In this document: piece after piece, positions 26,324 through 34,830 of the stretch
Numbering within the stretch: the stretch's first letter is position 1
Layout: each line of letters begins with the position of its first letter
Origin: Clostridiales bacterium
Lineage (GTDB): Bacteria > Bacillota > Clostridia > Christensenellales > Borkfalkiaceae
Length of the DNA: 64,000 bases
Assembly (NCBI GenBank): GCA_015069295.1
Contig: SVIW01000008.1
Coordinates: 1 to 64,000 of the forward strand
Direction: 5' to 3'
Notes under the pieces: generated by a model
The model's database searches: none
Seen by the model: the letters and a program-made list of their open reading frames with translations, nothing else
Told to the model about the DNA's origin: nothing
Made by a program: the position numbers and the translations under genes

Positions 26324-27549
26324 GCAATCCCGTGTACGACCCCTTTTTGATTTTGACCAAAGTCTATTCGGACGGGGCGCACGTAAAACAAGCGATTGCG
26401 GATACGTATATCGAGGAACAGTTCCGTGCTCGGACGGTGAAAATCGTATACGGGGTGTTGGAAAACGATTGCTATTTTGATTTTGCAATTCGGCACTATG
26501 CACCCAAAGCCCCCAAACTTGCCGTGCGGACGATTTTAAAAATCTCGCTGTATATGCTTTTGTTTATGGACAAAAAGCGGTATATGGTAACCGATTGCGC
26601 CGTTGACCTTTGCAAAAAATTGGGTAAAAGCGGGGTAAGCGGGTTTGTCAACGCGTTTTTGCGGCGGTTTGACAGGACGGCGGTGGATAAGACTATCCCG
26701 CAAAATGTAGAGGGCGAAGCGATTGCGCTTTCCTATCCCGTTTTTGCCTATGCTATGTTAAAAAAAGAATACGGCGAACGCGCAAAATCGATTGCGCAGG
26801 CAGCATCGGCGGGGGTGTCCGTGCGTTTTGAACGGAACGCGGAAGAGTATTTGGACAAAACGCATTTAAAAACGCCGTTTGAAGACAATTATATCTTTCC
26901 CTCGTTCGTGCGCGACGAGGGGTTTGACGAGGGTAAATACACCTTTCAATCGGTGGGCAGTATCGCCATTTGCGATTGTGTTGCGCCCTGCGAAAGCTTG
27001 CTCGATGCTTGCGCCGCTCCCGGAGGGAAATCGGTGCTTTTGTCGAAAAAATGTGAACGGGTTACCGCTTTCGAGCTGCACGCCCACCGCGTAGAATTGA
27101 TACGTCAATATAAAACCCGTATGGGCGTTCATAACCTTACCGAATACCAAAAAGATAGCGCGCTGTTCGACCCCGAATACGAAGAAAAATTTGACGCCGT
27201 GCTTTGCGACGCGCCCTGTTCGGGCTACGGTACGGTATCGGAAAACCCCGATATCAAGCTTTTTAGAAAGCAAGAGGATTTTGCGGCGCTTGCAAAGGCG
27301 CAAGCCGCTATTTTGTCGAACGTGGCAAGATACGTGAAAAAGGGCGGGGCGTTGTATTATTCGACTTGTTCGTTGTTTGAATGTGAAAACGATAAAACGG
27401 TAGAGGGATTTTTAAAATCTCGCTCCGATTTCGTTTTAGAAGAGTTATCAAGTCCGCTTGCGCACGATAAGAAAAAATACGGATTGCAGTTTTTGCCGGA
27501 TACGGCGTATGGCGCAGGCTTTTACGTTTGTAAATTGAAACGCGTATAG
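26317..27549 (+). CDS. rsmB: 16S rRNA (cytosine-967-C5)-methyltransferase
   Basis: A 410-residue enzyme with an N-terminal NusB-like RNA-binding domain (residues 1-130) and a Rossmann methyltransferase: SAM motif LLDACAAPGGKSVLLS, catalytic region VLCDAPCSGYGTVSENPD and YSTCSLFECEND with the two cysteines used by m5C enzymes. Overlaps fmt, so the two are translationally coupled. Confidence 0.95.
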   Translation: MLSNPVYDPFLILTKVYSDGAHVKQAIADTYIEEQFRARTVKIVYGVLENDCYFDFAIRHYAPKAPKLAVRTILKISLYMLLFMDKKRYMVTDCAVDLCKKLGKSGVSGFVNAFLRRFDRTAVDKTIPQNVEGEAIALSYPVFAYAMLKKEYGERAKSIAQAASAGVSVRFERNAEEYLDKTHLKTPFEDNYIFPSFVRDEGFDEGKYTFQSVGSIAICDCVAPCESLLDACAAPGGKSVLLSKKCERVTAFELHAHRVELIRQYKTRMGVHNLTEYQKDSALFDPEYEEKFDAVLCDAPCSGYGTVSENPDIKLFRKQEDFAALAKAQAAILSNVARYVKKGGALYYSTCSLFECENDKTVEGFLKSRSDFVLEELSSPLAHDKKKYGLQFLPDTAYGAGFYVCKLKRV

Positions 27550-27562
27550 CCCGCCGTTTATA

Positions 27563-27645
27563 TAATGAAATTTATGCCAAAGGCCTAAGTGAAATAATAA
27601 GGATTGTGAAATATCCTGCGGATATGAAATATACTTCGTAATGCT
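27563..27645. repeat. Short GAAATA hairpin repeat before rlmN
   Basis: AT-rich array in which small hairpins such as ATATCC-TGC-GGATAT are bounded by TGAAAT units (TGAAATTTATGCC, GTGAAATA, GTGAAATAT, ATGAAATAT). It resembles GAAAT-flanked hairpin repeats known in gut Clostridia, and ends just before the rlmN ribosome site. Confidence 0.6.
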
Positions 27646-27660
27646 GCCAAAGGAGGAGTT

Positions 27661-28716
27661 ATGAAAAAAATTCTACAAGATTTATCGTATGCAGAAATAG
27701 AAGAACTCGTCCTTGCGTTAGGCGAGAAAAAATTCCGCGCCAAGCAGCTGTACGAGGGCTTGACGCAGGGGAAGACGATAGGGGGTATCACTTCGCTGTC
27801 CAAAGCCTTTAAAGAAAAGCTTTTGGAGGAATACGAGGACGAGCCCGTGAAGATTAAGGAAAAATACCTTTCGGCGGACGGAACGGAAAAATTCCTTTTC
27901 GAATACGCGGACGGAAACCTTGTCGAGGGGGTATTGATGAAATACAAATACGGCTATACCCAATGCGTTTCCACGCAAGTAGGGTGTCGTATGGGCTGTA
28001 AGTTTTGCGCCTCTACCCTCGGCGGGTTGATCCGCAATTTAACGGCGGGGGAAATCCTTTGTCAGATTCTTGTCGTCAACGCTTTGCATAAAGAGGATGC
28101 GGCGGGGCAGGGCAAAGAGGCGCGCGCCGTTACCAACGTCGTTTTAATGGGCAGCGGCGAGCCGCTGGACAATTACGACGAGGTATTGAGGTTTTTAAGA
28201 AACGTAACGGCGGAAGAGGGGCTTTGCATCAGTGCGCGGAACATTTCCCTTTCCACCTGCGGAATCGTACCGAAAATGTACCGCTTAGCGGACGAGGGCT
28301 TACCGCTGAATTTGACCGTTTCTCTGCACGCGACCGACGACGAAACGCGCGCGCGGACGATGCCCGTTGCCAAGGCGTACAAAATAGCCGAGATTTTAAA
28401 AGCCTGCGACTATTATTTCCAAAAAACGGGCAGGCGGTATTATTTTGAATATACCCTCATCGAGGGGGAAAACTGCGACGAACAGCACGCTTTGGCGCTG
28501 GTGAAGCTCTTAAAAGGCAAGCCTTGCCACGTGAACTTAATCCGTTTAAACGAAGTCAAAGAACGGGATTTAAAAGCCCTCGACGATAAATCCGCTTACC
28601 GCTTTTTAGGTAAATTGGAAAAGGGCGGGTTGTCGGCTACTTTGCGCCGTCAAATTGGCGTGGATATAGGCGGGGCGTGCGGACAGCTCCGCGCGCAGTA
28701 TATCGAACGCGTATAG
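27661..28716 (+). CDS. rlmN: Dual-specificity 23S rRNA/tRNA adenine-C2 methyltransferase
   Basis: A 351-residue radical-SAM enzyme methylating A2503 of 23S rRNA and A37 of some tRNAs. The 4Fe-4S motif is GCRMGCKFCAS; SAM-binding GSGEPLDNYDEV follows; the methyl-carrying cysteines lie in NISLSTCGIVP and near the end in GVDIGGACGQL. AAAGGAGGAG ribosome site. The prpC-prkC-rsgA genes that usually follow in this cluster are not here. Confidence 0.97.
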   Translation: MKKILQDLSYAEIEELVLALGEKKFRAKQLYEGLTQGKTIGGITSLSKAFKEKLLEEYEDEPVKIKEKYLSADGTEKFLFEYADGNLVEGVLMKYKYGYTQCVSTQVGCRMGCKFCASTLGGLIRNLTAGEILCQILVVNALHKEDAAGQGKEARAVTNVVLMGSGEPLDNYDEVLRFLRNVTAEEGLCISARNISLSTCGIVPKMYRLADEGLPLNLTVSLHATDDETRARTMPVAKAYKIAEILKACDYYFQKTGRRYYFEYTLIEGENCDEQHALALVKLLKGKPCHVNLIRLNEVKERDLKALDDKSAYRFLGKLEKGGLSATLRRQIGVDIGGACGQLRAQYIERV

Positions 28717-29040
28717 TTGGTGGGCAGAAAAAAAGAGATTGCCGCGGCTAACGCCTCGCAATGACGGCTTTGTTGAAATACGAGATTTGATAAATAATTA
28801 GTTGTATTAAAATCTTCGGAAAGATAGACAAGACTGGATGCAACGGCACGTTGCCGTCTTATCCGCAAAAACAGAACCTGCCCTCAGTTGCGTACTACTT
28901 GTACGCGCCTATCGGGCAGAACCGTGTGTTTTGCGGCAATACGACGCACTCTCCGCGTTCGAGTGGAGCAAATTTAAGTCGCGTATAGTCCGATATCTTA
29001 TCCGCAAAAACAGATACGAAAACACGCAAAAATAAGGAGA
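28717..29040 (+). repeat. Composite modular repeat between rlmN and rpe
   Basis: A 331-base gap. Module order differs from other gaps: a CATTGCGAG-type repeat first (28737-28766), then TAATTAGTTGTATTAAAATCTTC, a B box (28823) with cassette GCAACGGCACGTTGC (28840-28854), then hairpin C4 (28863-28936), then a second copy of the C left arm TTATCCGCAAAAACAGA (about 29000). It occupies the place where prpC-prkC-rsgA stand in related genomes. Confidence 0.85.
28863..28936 (+). repeat. Nested hairpin C4
   Basis: Outer CCGCAAAA/TTTTGCGG and middle CTGCCC/GGGCAG are as in C1, but the inner stem is GCGTAC/GTACGC in place of GTTTAC/GTAAAC. Same total length of 74 bases. Confidence 0.8.
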
Positions 29041-29047
29041 AAAACTT

Positions 29048-29701
29048 ATGAAAAATATTAAAATTGCGCCGTCTATTTTGTCGGCAAACTTTGCGAAAAT
29101 GGGCGAAGAAGTACAATCGTTAGAGGCGAGCGGCGCAGACGTCGTGCATTGCGACGTGATGGACGGCGTGTTCGTCAATAATATTACCTTTGGGATTAAA
29201 ATGGTAGAGGATATCCGCAAAATGACCACTCTGCCCCTCGATTGCCATTTGATGATCGTGCATCCCGAAAAATACGTCGAACGCTTCGCTAAGGCGGGCG
29301 CGGATATCATTACCGTACACTACGAAGCTTGTCAGGACAACTTGAAAGAGGTGTTAGAGCTTATCAAATCAACGGGCGTAAAATGCGGTGCGGTTATCAA
29401 TCCCGACACTCCCGTAGAAAAAATAAAAGAGATAATTCCCCTTTGTGATATGGTGCTTGTGATGAGCGTATTCCCCGGCTTTGGCGGACAGAAGTTTATT
29501 CCGTCGGCGCTCGATAAACTGAAAGAAATTCGCGCGATTATCAGCGAGCTTGGAAAAGAGATCGATTTGGAAATCGACGGCGGCGTAACGGCGGAAAACG
29601 TCGAGGAAATCAAGGCGGCGGGCGCAAACGTCATCGTCGCCGGCAGCGCGGTGTTTAAGGCACCCGATAGGGCGGCTATGATTGCGGCTTTGAAGGCGTA
29701 A
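29048..29701 (+). CDS. rpe: Ribulose-phosphate 3-epimerase
   Basis: A 217-residue TIM barrel interconverting ribulose-5-P and xylulose-5-P. Signature HCDVMDGVFVNNITFG, metal and catalytic residues in CHLMIVHPEKYV, VMSVFPGFGGQKF and EIDGGVTAENV. Normal length. Confidence 0.97.
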   Translation: MKNIKIAPSILSANFAKMGEEVQSLEASGADVVHCDVMDGVFVNNITFGIKMVEDIRKMTTLPLDCHLMIVHPEKYVERFAKAGADIITVHYEACQDNLKEVLELIKSTGVKCGAVINPDTPVEKIKEIIPLCDMVLVMSVFPGFGGQKFIPSALDKLKEIRAIISELGKEIDLEIDGGVTAENVEEIKAAGANVIVAGSAVFKAPDRAAMIAALKA

Positions 29702-29926
29702 ACGGTTTATATACGTCGCATTTCGGCGTTGCGGCTTGGTTTTTGGCGGTTTCGTTGTAACACCGCGGGGCGACAGAAGGATAGAAAAGACTGGATGCAA
29801 CGGAGCGTTGCCCGTTTCGTTAAGCTACTCGGTAGTTTAGTTGAAAAATGCAACCTGCCAAACGGTAGGTTGCATTAAAATTTTCGGAAGGATAGAAAAG
29901 ACTAGCTGCAAGATTATCTTGCAACG
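29702..29926 (+). repeat. Composite modular repeat after rpe
   Basis: The D block AACGGTTTATATACGTCGCATTTCGGCG begins directly at the rpe stop. Then a B box (29780) with GCAACGGAGCGTTGC (29797-29811), the linker CCGTTTCGTTAAGCTACTCGG, the near-perfect stem TGCAACCTGCC-AAAC-GGTAGGTTGCA (29849-29874) with ATTAAAATTTTC, and a second B box (29891) with GCAAGATTATCTTGC (29908-29922). It lies where thiN stands in Bacillus. The right edge abuts the rpmB terminator. Confidence 0.85.
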
Positions 29927-29927
29927 C

Positions 29928-29959
29928 AAAAAGCCGACTGCATTACACAGTCGGCTTTT
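29928..29959 (-). terminator. rpmB terminator
   Basis: AAAAGCCGACTG-CATTACA-CAGTCGGCTTTT; on the minus strand it follows rpmB and ends in a T-run. It may also stop transcripts leaving rpe. Confidence 0.88.
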
Positions 29960-29984
29960 AAAGCACGTTGAAAAAAAGCGAAAA

Positions 29985-30176
29985 TTATTCTGCGTCCGCT
30001 TTTTTAAGGGTTCTGATGCATCTTGCGCAAACGTAGCCGTTTACTTCCTTACCGTCTTCTACGTAGGAAATCTTCTGAACGTTTACCTTGAAAGTTCTTC
30101 TCGTCTTACGGTTCGAGTGGCTGACGTTGTTGCCCGATGCCTGACCTTTACCGCAAATATTGCATACTCTCGACAT
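29985..30176 (-). CDS. rpmB: 50S ribosomal protein L28
   Basis: A 63-residue L28 ([29 protein letters not shown]) of the zinc-ribbon type, with CNIC and CARC pairs. The start is set at MSRVC, eight bases after GGAGG; the track's GTG start lies within the Shine-Dalgarno. Transcribed opposite to its neighbours, as in Bacillus. Confidence 0.96.
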   Translation of the reverse strand: MSRVCNICGKGQASGNNVSHSNRKTRRTFKVNVQKISYVEDGKEVNGYVCARCIRTLKKADAE

Positions 30177-30362
30177 ATTAAACACCTCCGTTTGGGTTGA
30201 TTTTACCGTTGTTTATCTTATTTTTACTACGTTTTGCGCGCAAAAAAAGTCTGCTTTGCAAAACAAGCATAAATAATATAGCATTTTTGTTTGGAAAAAG
30301 CAATTAAAAATACCCCGAAAAAAGGAAAAAATAAAAAAAATAAGAAAAAATTAAAAAAGTAC

Positions 30363-30391
30363 TTGCCAAAGAGGTGAAAATAGTGTACAAT
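30363..30391 (+). promoter_or_regulatory. Promoter of the asp23-fakA unit
   Basis: TTGCCA (30363-30368) and TACAAT (30386-30391), 17-base spacer; AT-rich upstream region from 30290. It gives a leader of only about 16 bases with GGAGG inside. Confidence 0.8.
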
Positions 30392-30413
30392 AAATAAGAA
30401 CTTGGAGGATGGT

Positions 30414-30764
30414 ATGTCTGTTAATACGAACAATGCTTACGGAAAAATTTCCATCTCCGACCTTGCAATCGCCAAGGTCGCGTCCCATACCGCTATGGAA
30501 TCGTACGGGATCGTCGAGATGGTCTCCCGCCGTTTTACCGACAGTCTTTCTGTTTTGTTTAAGAAAGAAAGCGGTGGCAAAGGGATTAAAATTACTACCT
30601 CCGGAAACCGTATCTACGTGGACGTGTACGTTATTATGAAATACGGCATTTCGATTGGCGCGGTTGCCGAATCCTTGAAGGAATCCATCAAATACAAGGT
30701 GGAGGCCTTTACGGGTATGATCGTCGACACCGTCAACGTCAACGTAATCGGGGTAAAACTCTAA
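30414..30764 (+). CDS. Asp23/Gls24-family envelope stress protein (YloU-like)
   Basis: A 116-residue protein of the DUF322/Asp23 family (GKISISDLAIAKVASHTAMESYGIVEM..., IYVDVYVIMKYGISIGAVAESLKESIKYKVEAFTGM). Members bind near the membrane and cell envelope in Gram-positives. The track start TTG is part of the Shine-Dalgarno, so ATG at 30414 is used. Immediately upstream of the fatty-acid kinase homologue, the conserved yloU-yloV order. Confidence 0.92.
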   Translation: MSVNTNNAYGKISISDLAIAKVASHTAMESYGIVEMVSRRFTDSLSVLFKKESGGKGIKITTSGNRIYVDVYVIMKYGISIGAVAESLKESIKYKVEAFTGMIVDTVNVNVIGVKL

Positions 30765-30775
30765 ATTTCCTAAAG

Positions 30776-30852
30776 GCGCAAGCGTGTTTTCCCGCTTGCC
30801 CCTTTTCGTGCGACGGAGTTCCTTCATTTATACTTACGCGCGTACGCGCGTA
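30776..30852 (+). repeat. Hairpin and 18-base palindrome between asp23 and fakA
   Basis: GCAAGCG..CGCTTGC (30778-30799) is followed by TACGCGCGTACGCGCGTA (30835-30852), a perfect palindrome. The tail ACTCCTTACCCGTCGGG resembles the right half of the C hairpins, so this may be an eroded relative. Confidence 0.45.
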
Positions 30853-30926
30853 CTCCTTACCCGTCGGGCTTATAAACCGCCTTGAAAAAGCAGGGCGAAT
30901 AAAAAGAAAAACAAGGAGCATTAAAA

Positions 30927-32570
30927 ATGCATAAAACGATAAACAGTACCGAGTTTCGTAAAATGATTCTCGTCGGCGCGAAACAGTTGGAAATCAACCG
31001 CGCAAAGGTAGACGCGTTAAACGTCTTCCCCGTACCTGACGGCGACACCGGTACGAATATGTCTTTGACCATGCAATCTTGCGTGAGAGAGCTTTCGGCT
31101 TGTCAATCCAACGCCTTCGTCGAGGTTTGCGACAGCGTTTCCAAAGGCGCGTTGAAAGGCGCGAGAGGGAATTCCGGCGTTATTTTATCCCAAATTTTAA
31201 AGGGTATCTGCACCGTTATCCGCAAAGAGGAAAAAGAGGTGGATACCAAATTGTTCGCAAAAGCGTTAGAATCGGGCACGAAGGTTGCCTACGGTGCGGT
31301 TTCCGTACCCAAAGAAGGTACGATTTTGACCGTTATCCGTATGATGAGCGAATACGCGGCAAAAATCGCGGCGAAAAAGAAGAATTTTGAAGAGTTCTTC
31401 CAAGACGTTATCAAGGAAGGGGAGCGCGCGCTTGCCTTGACCCCCGAACTGCTTCCCGTATTGAAAAAAGCGGGCGTAGTCGATTCGGGCGGGGTTGGCT
31501 TGATGACGATTATCAAAGGCTTTAATATGGCTTTGACCGGTGAAGAGGTCGGGGAAATTGACGAGGAAGCGGAAGTTCCCGCTTCGGAAGCGGATTTTGA
31601 GGATAATTCGTCGATTATCGGTTTGGATATCGGGGAAATTCAGTACGCATACTGTACCGAATTCTTCATTATCAATTTGAAAAAGAGCACTACGCTTTCT
31701 GCGATTGACAAATTGCGCGAAAAGCTGATGACGCTTGGCGACAGCGTTATTTGTATCGGCGATTTGGAGCTTGTAAAAGTACACGTGCATACCAACCAGC
31801 CCGGCAAAGCGCTTTCGTACGCGCTCGAACTTGGCGAATTGGAAAGACCGAAAATTGAAAATATGTTAGAGCAAAACCGTCAGCTTCGCGCGAAATTAGA
31901 GGCGGAAAAGAAAGAAATGGGTATGCTTTCCATTTGTACGGGCGCGGGGCTTGCGGAAATTTTCAAGGATTTGTACGTAGACCGCATCATCGAAGGCGGA
32001 CAAACGATGAACCCGTCGGCAAGCGATATCGCAAGCGCGGCGCAGAAAATCAACGCGGAGCATATTTTCGTCTTCCCCAACAACAAAAATATTACGCTTG
32101 CGGCAGAACAGGCAAAGAGCCTCGTAGAAAACAAGACGTTGCACGTTATTCCGACGAAAAACGTACCCCAAGGCTTTGCGGCGGCGCTCGAATTTAATCC
32201 CGAAGTCAGTGCGGAAGAAAACAAAATCAATATGATTCACGCGCTTGACAACGTAAAGGTCGGGCAGGTAACGTACGCGGTACGGAATACTTCCTTGAAC
32301 GGGTTCTCGATTAAGGAAGGGGATATTATCGGTATGGACGACAAGAAAATTCTTGCCAAGTCGCATACGACGGAAGAAACGGTATTAAAGCTGATTGCAA
32401 GATTGAAAGAGGATTTCCATCAGGTTATTACCTTGTACTACGGCGAGGACGTGAAAGAATCGGAGGCGGCGGCGCTGTGCGAAACGATTGCGGAAAAATA
32501 TCCCGATTGCGACGTAGATTTCCATAACGGCGGACAATCCGTTTATTATTACATTCTGTCGTTAGAATAA
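30927..32570 (+). CDS. FakA/YloV-family fatty acid kinase (DAK2 domain), copy 1
   Basis: A 547-residue kinase-type protein. N-terminal DAK2 ATP-binding domain (residues 1-200) with NVFPVPDGDTGTNMSLTM and the second loop GARGNSGVILSQ; a middle domain around IIGLDIGEIQYAYCTEFFI; a C-terminal DegV-like domain (SICTGAGLAEIFKDL...GGQTMNPSASDIA). FakA phosphorylates FakB-bound fatty acids at the membrane. This copy stands at the conserved yloV site downstream of asp23; a second copy at 49.6 kb stands with fakB and plsX, so the two may be specialised. Confidence 0.92.
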   Translation: MHKTINSTEFRKMILVGAKQLEINRAKVDALNVFPVPDGDTGTNMSLTMQSCVRELSACQSNAFVEVCDSVSKGALKGARGNSGVILSQILKGICTVIRKEEKEVDTKLFAKALESGTKVAYGAVSVPKEGTILTVIRMMSEYAAKIAAKKKNFEEFFQDVIKEGERALALTPELLPVLKKAGVVDSGGVGLMTIIKGFNMALTGEEVGEIDEEAEVPASEADFEDNSSIIGLDIGEIQYAYCTEFFIINLKKSTTLSAIDKLREKLMTLGDSVICIGDLELVKVHVHTNQPGKALSYALELGELERPKIENMLEQNRQLRAKLEAEKKEMGMLSICTGAGLAEIFKDLYVDRIIEGGQTMNPSASDIASAAQKINAEHIFVFPNNKNITLAAEQAKSLVENKTLHVIPTKNVPQGFAAALEFNPEVSAEENKINMIHALDNVKVGQVTYAVRNTSLNGFSIKEGDIIGMDDKKILAKSHTTEETVLKLIARLKEDFHQVITLYYGEDVKESEAAALCETIAEKYPDCDVDFHNGGQSVYYYILSLE

Positions 32571-32620
32571 GTATAATATACAAAAATCGCGTATATTTAT
32601 ACAAAAATATAGACATAATA

Positions 32621-32658
32621 GACGGGAAAGGCAACGGCTTTTCCCGTTTTGCGTTTTT
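32621..32658 (+). terminator. Terminator after fakA copy 1
   Basis: GACGGGAAA..TTTCCCGTTTT, then GCGTTTTTTTT. Strong stem and T-rich tail, just upstream of recG. Confidence 0.8.
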
Positions 32659-32677
32659 TTTAAAAAAGGGGCGTTTT

Positions 32678-34684
32678 ATGAGACTTTCTGCGTTGCGCGC
32701 GATTGGTGAAAAGCGCGAAAAGGATTTTCATAAATTAGGGATTGCGACCGTCGAGGAGCTCGTACGGTTTTATCCGCGCGCCTATTTGGATTTGACCGAG
32801 CGTTCTTCGCTGAAAACCGCCTATCACAACGATATGGTTTTGGTGGCTTGCGAGGTAACGAGGGTTACGCCCGTCAATTACGGCAATAGGCGGAAAATGG
32901 TCAAGGCGTTTTGCTCGCAAGACGGATTTCCCTTTACCGCCGTTTGGTTTAATCAGCCCTACGTTGCGCAGAAATTAAAGGCGGGCGAATATCTTTTCTA
33001 CGGCAGAGTACAAAACAAATTCGGGCAAATTTCCTTGGTAAATCCCACCTTCGAGCCGTTGGATAAAAACTATCGTTTGAAGGGCATCGTGCCCGTCTAT
33101 TCCTTAAAGGGGAGCTTGACTCAAAAAGTGGTGCGCGCCGCGGTATTGGAAGGCTTGCAAAAGGTGGATTTGGAGAGCGTTATTCCTTGGCAGATTGTCA
33201 AAAAATACGATTTGCCCGATTTAAATAGGGCGTATTATGAAATCCACAACCCTACTTCGCAGCAAAATAAGGACGTTGCGGCAGAGCGGATTGCTTTGGA
33301 AGAATATTTTATTTTAATTTCCGCTTTCAAAATTATCAAGGGCGGCAAGGAAGAAGTTCGGTTGCATAATTATACGGTAACGGCAAGCGAAGTGAAGGAG
33401 TTTGCGGGGCGGTTTGGGTTCGAGTTTACCGACGGACAAAAAATAGCGGTCAACGAAACGTTTGAGAACCTGCGCGCGCCGACGCGAATGAACAGATTGC
33501 TGCAAGGGGACGTTGGCAGCGGGAAAACGGCGGTGGCGCTTTGCGGTATCTTTATGGCGGTAAAAAGCGGGTTTAAGGCGGCGTATCTTTCCCCGACCGA
33601 AGTGCTTGCCGCGCAAAATTACGAAATTTTAAAACGGTATTTCCCCGATTATAAGGTAGGGTATCTTGCCGGCGGTATGACGGCGAAGGAGAAACGGGAA
33701 TTAAAGGCTCGGTTAAAAGACGGGGAAATCGATATTCTTTGCGGTACGCACGCGATTTTGCAAGGGGACGTGGAGATTCCGAATTTGTCGTTAATCGTCT
33801 GCGACGAACAACACCGCTTCGGCGTGGCGCAGCGCAACGCTTTGGCGGAAAAGGGCGTGGGGACGGATATGCTGGTTATGAGCGCGACGCCCATTCCGCG
33901 TACGCTGTCTTTAATCTTTTACGGGGATTTGGACGTTACGACGATTGCGGACAAGCCCAAGGCAAGGCAGGAGATTTCGACGAGTATTATTCCCGAATCG
34001 AAATACGACGATATGTTAGAATACATCCGCAAGGAAGCGGCGGCGGGCAAACAAGCCTATTTCGTCTGTGCGAAAATCGAGGACGACGAAGAGGGGACGA
34101 TTATCAGCGTCAACGAATTGTTTGAAGAATTGAAAGGCCGTCTGCCGACCGTGCGGTTTGGACTTTTGCACGGGAAGATGAAGGACAAGGAAAAAACGGA
34201 GATAATGACCGCGTTTAAAAACGGGGAGTTCGATTGTCTCGTTTCCACGACGGTTATCGAGGTCGGCGTGGACGTGCCCAACGCCACGACGATGATTATT
34301 TACAACGCCGAGCGGTTTGGACTTTCGCAGCTGCACCAGCTTCGCGGTCGGGTCGGCAGAGGCGCGGAAAAGAGTTATTGTTTCCTGCTGATGGGCTCGG
34401 AGAGCGATACGGCAAGAGAGCGGTTGCTGACCTTAAAGAACAACGCGGACGGGTTTAAAATTGCCGAAAAGGATTTGGAAATGCGCGGCAGCGGGGATTT
34501 CTTCGGGACTCGCCAATCGGGGAAGATGCTGACGGATATCAAAAATTTACGGTATTCGACGCAGGTGATTTTCGTAGCGAAGAAGCTTTCCGACGACGCG
34601 TTTGCAGGGCGGTATGACGACGAACGGTTGCGGGCGGCGGCGATACAAAAGTACGAAAGTTTAAAAGACGTAGTGTTAAATTAA
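32678..34684 (+). CDS. recG: ATP-dependent DNA helicase RecG
   Basis: A 668-residue branch-migration helicase. N-terminal wedge domain with RVQNKFGQISLVNPTFE; Walker A QGDVGSGKTAVAL; DEQH box CDEQHRFGVAQR; motif III MSATPIPRTL; motifs V-VI GVDVPNATTMII and HQLRGRVGRG; C-terminal TRG-type region GSGDFFGTRQSG. Standard length and normal Firmicutes location after fakA. Confidence 0.97.
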   Translation: MRLSALRAIGEKREKDFHKLGIATVEELVRFYPRAYLDLTERSSLKTAYHNDMVLVACEVTRVTPVNYGNRRKMVKAFCSQDGFPFTAVWFNQPYVAQKLKAGEYLFYGRVQNKFGQISLVNPTFEPLDKNYRLKGIVPVYSLKGSLTQKVVRAAVLEGLQKVDLESVIPWQIVKKYDLPDLNRAYYEIHNPTSQQNKDVAAERIALEEYFILISAFKIIKGGKEEVRLHNYTVTASEVKEFAGRFGFEFTDGQKIAVNETFENLRAPTRMNRLLQGDVGSGKTAVALCGIFMAVKSGFKAAYLSPTEVLAAQNYEILKRYFPDYKVGYLAGGMTAKEKRELKARLKDGEIDILCGTHAILQGDVEIPNLSLIVCDEQHRFGVAQRNALAEKGVGTDMLVMSATPIPRTLSLIFYGDLDVTTIADKPKARQEISTSIIPESKYDDMLEYIRKEAAAGKQAYFVCAKIEDDEEGTIISVNELFEELKGRLPTVRFGLLHGKMKDKEKTEIMTAFKNGEFDCLVSTTVIEVGVDVPNATTMIIYNAERFGLSQLHQLRGRVGRGAEKSYCFLLMGSESDTARERLLTLKNNADGFKIAEKDLEMRGSGDFFGTRQSGKMLTDIKNLRYSTQVIFVAKKLSDDAFAGRYDDERLRAAAIQKYESLKDVVLN

Positions 34685-34769
34685 GGGCAAAAACGAGCGT
34701 TTTTACTTTGATTTTACGGTATTTGTGCAAAAAAGAGGGAAAAAGCGGGAAAAAATTTTCTTTTCGGTA

Positions 34770-34798
34770 TTGACGAGGGGAGATTTTTGTAGTATAAT
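34770..34798 (+). promoter_or_regulatory. Promoter of the hisIE-like gene
   Basis: TTGACG (34770-34775) and TATAAT (34793-34798), 17-base spacer, followed by AGGGAGGT before the start. Confidence 0.85.
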
Positions 34799-34830
34799 AA
34801 ACTGGAAGGATGCCATAGGGAGGTATAGCC

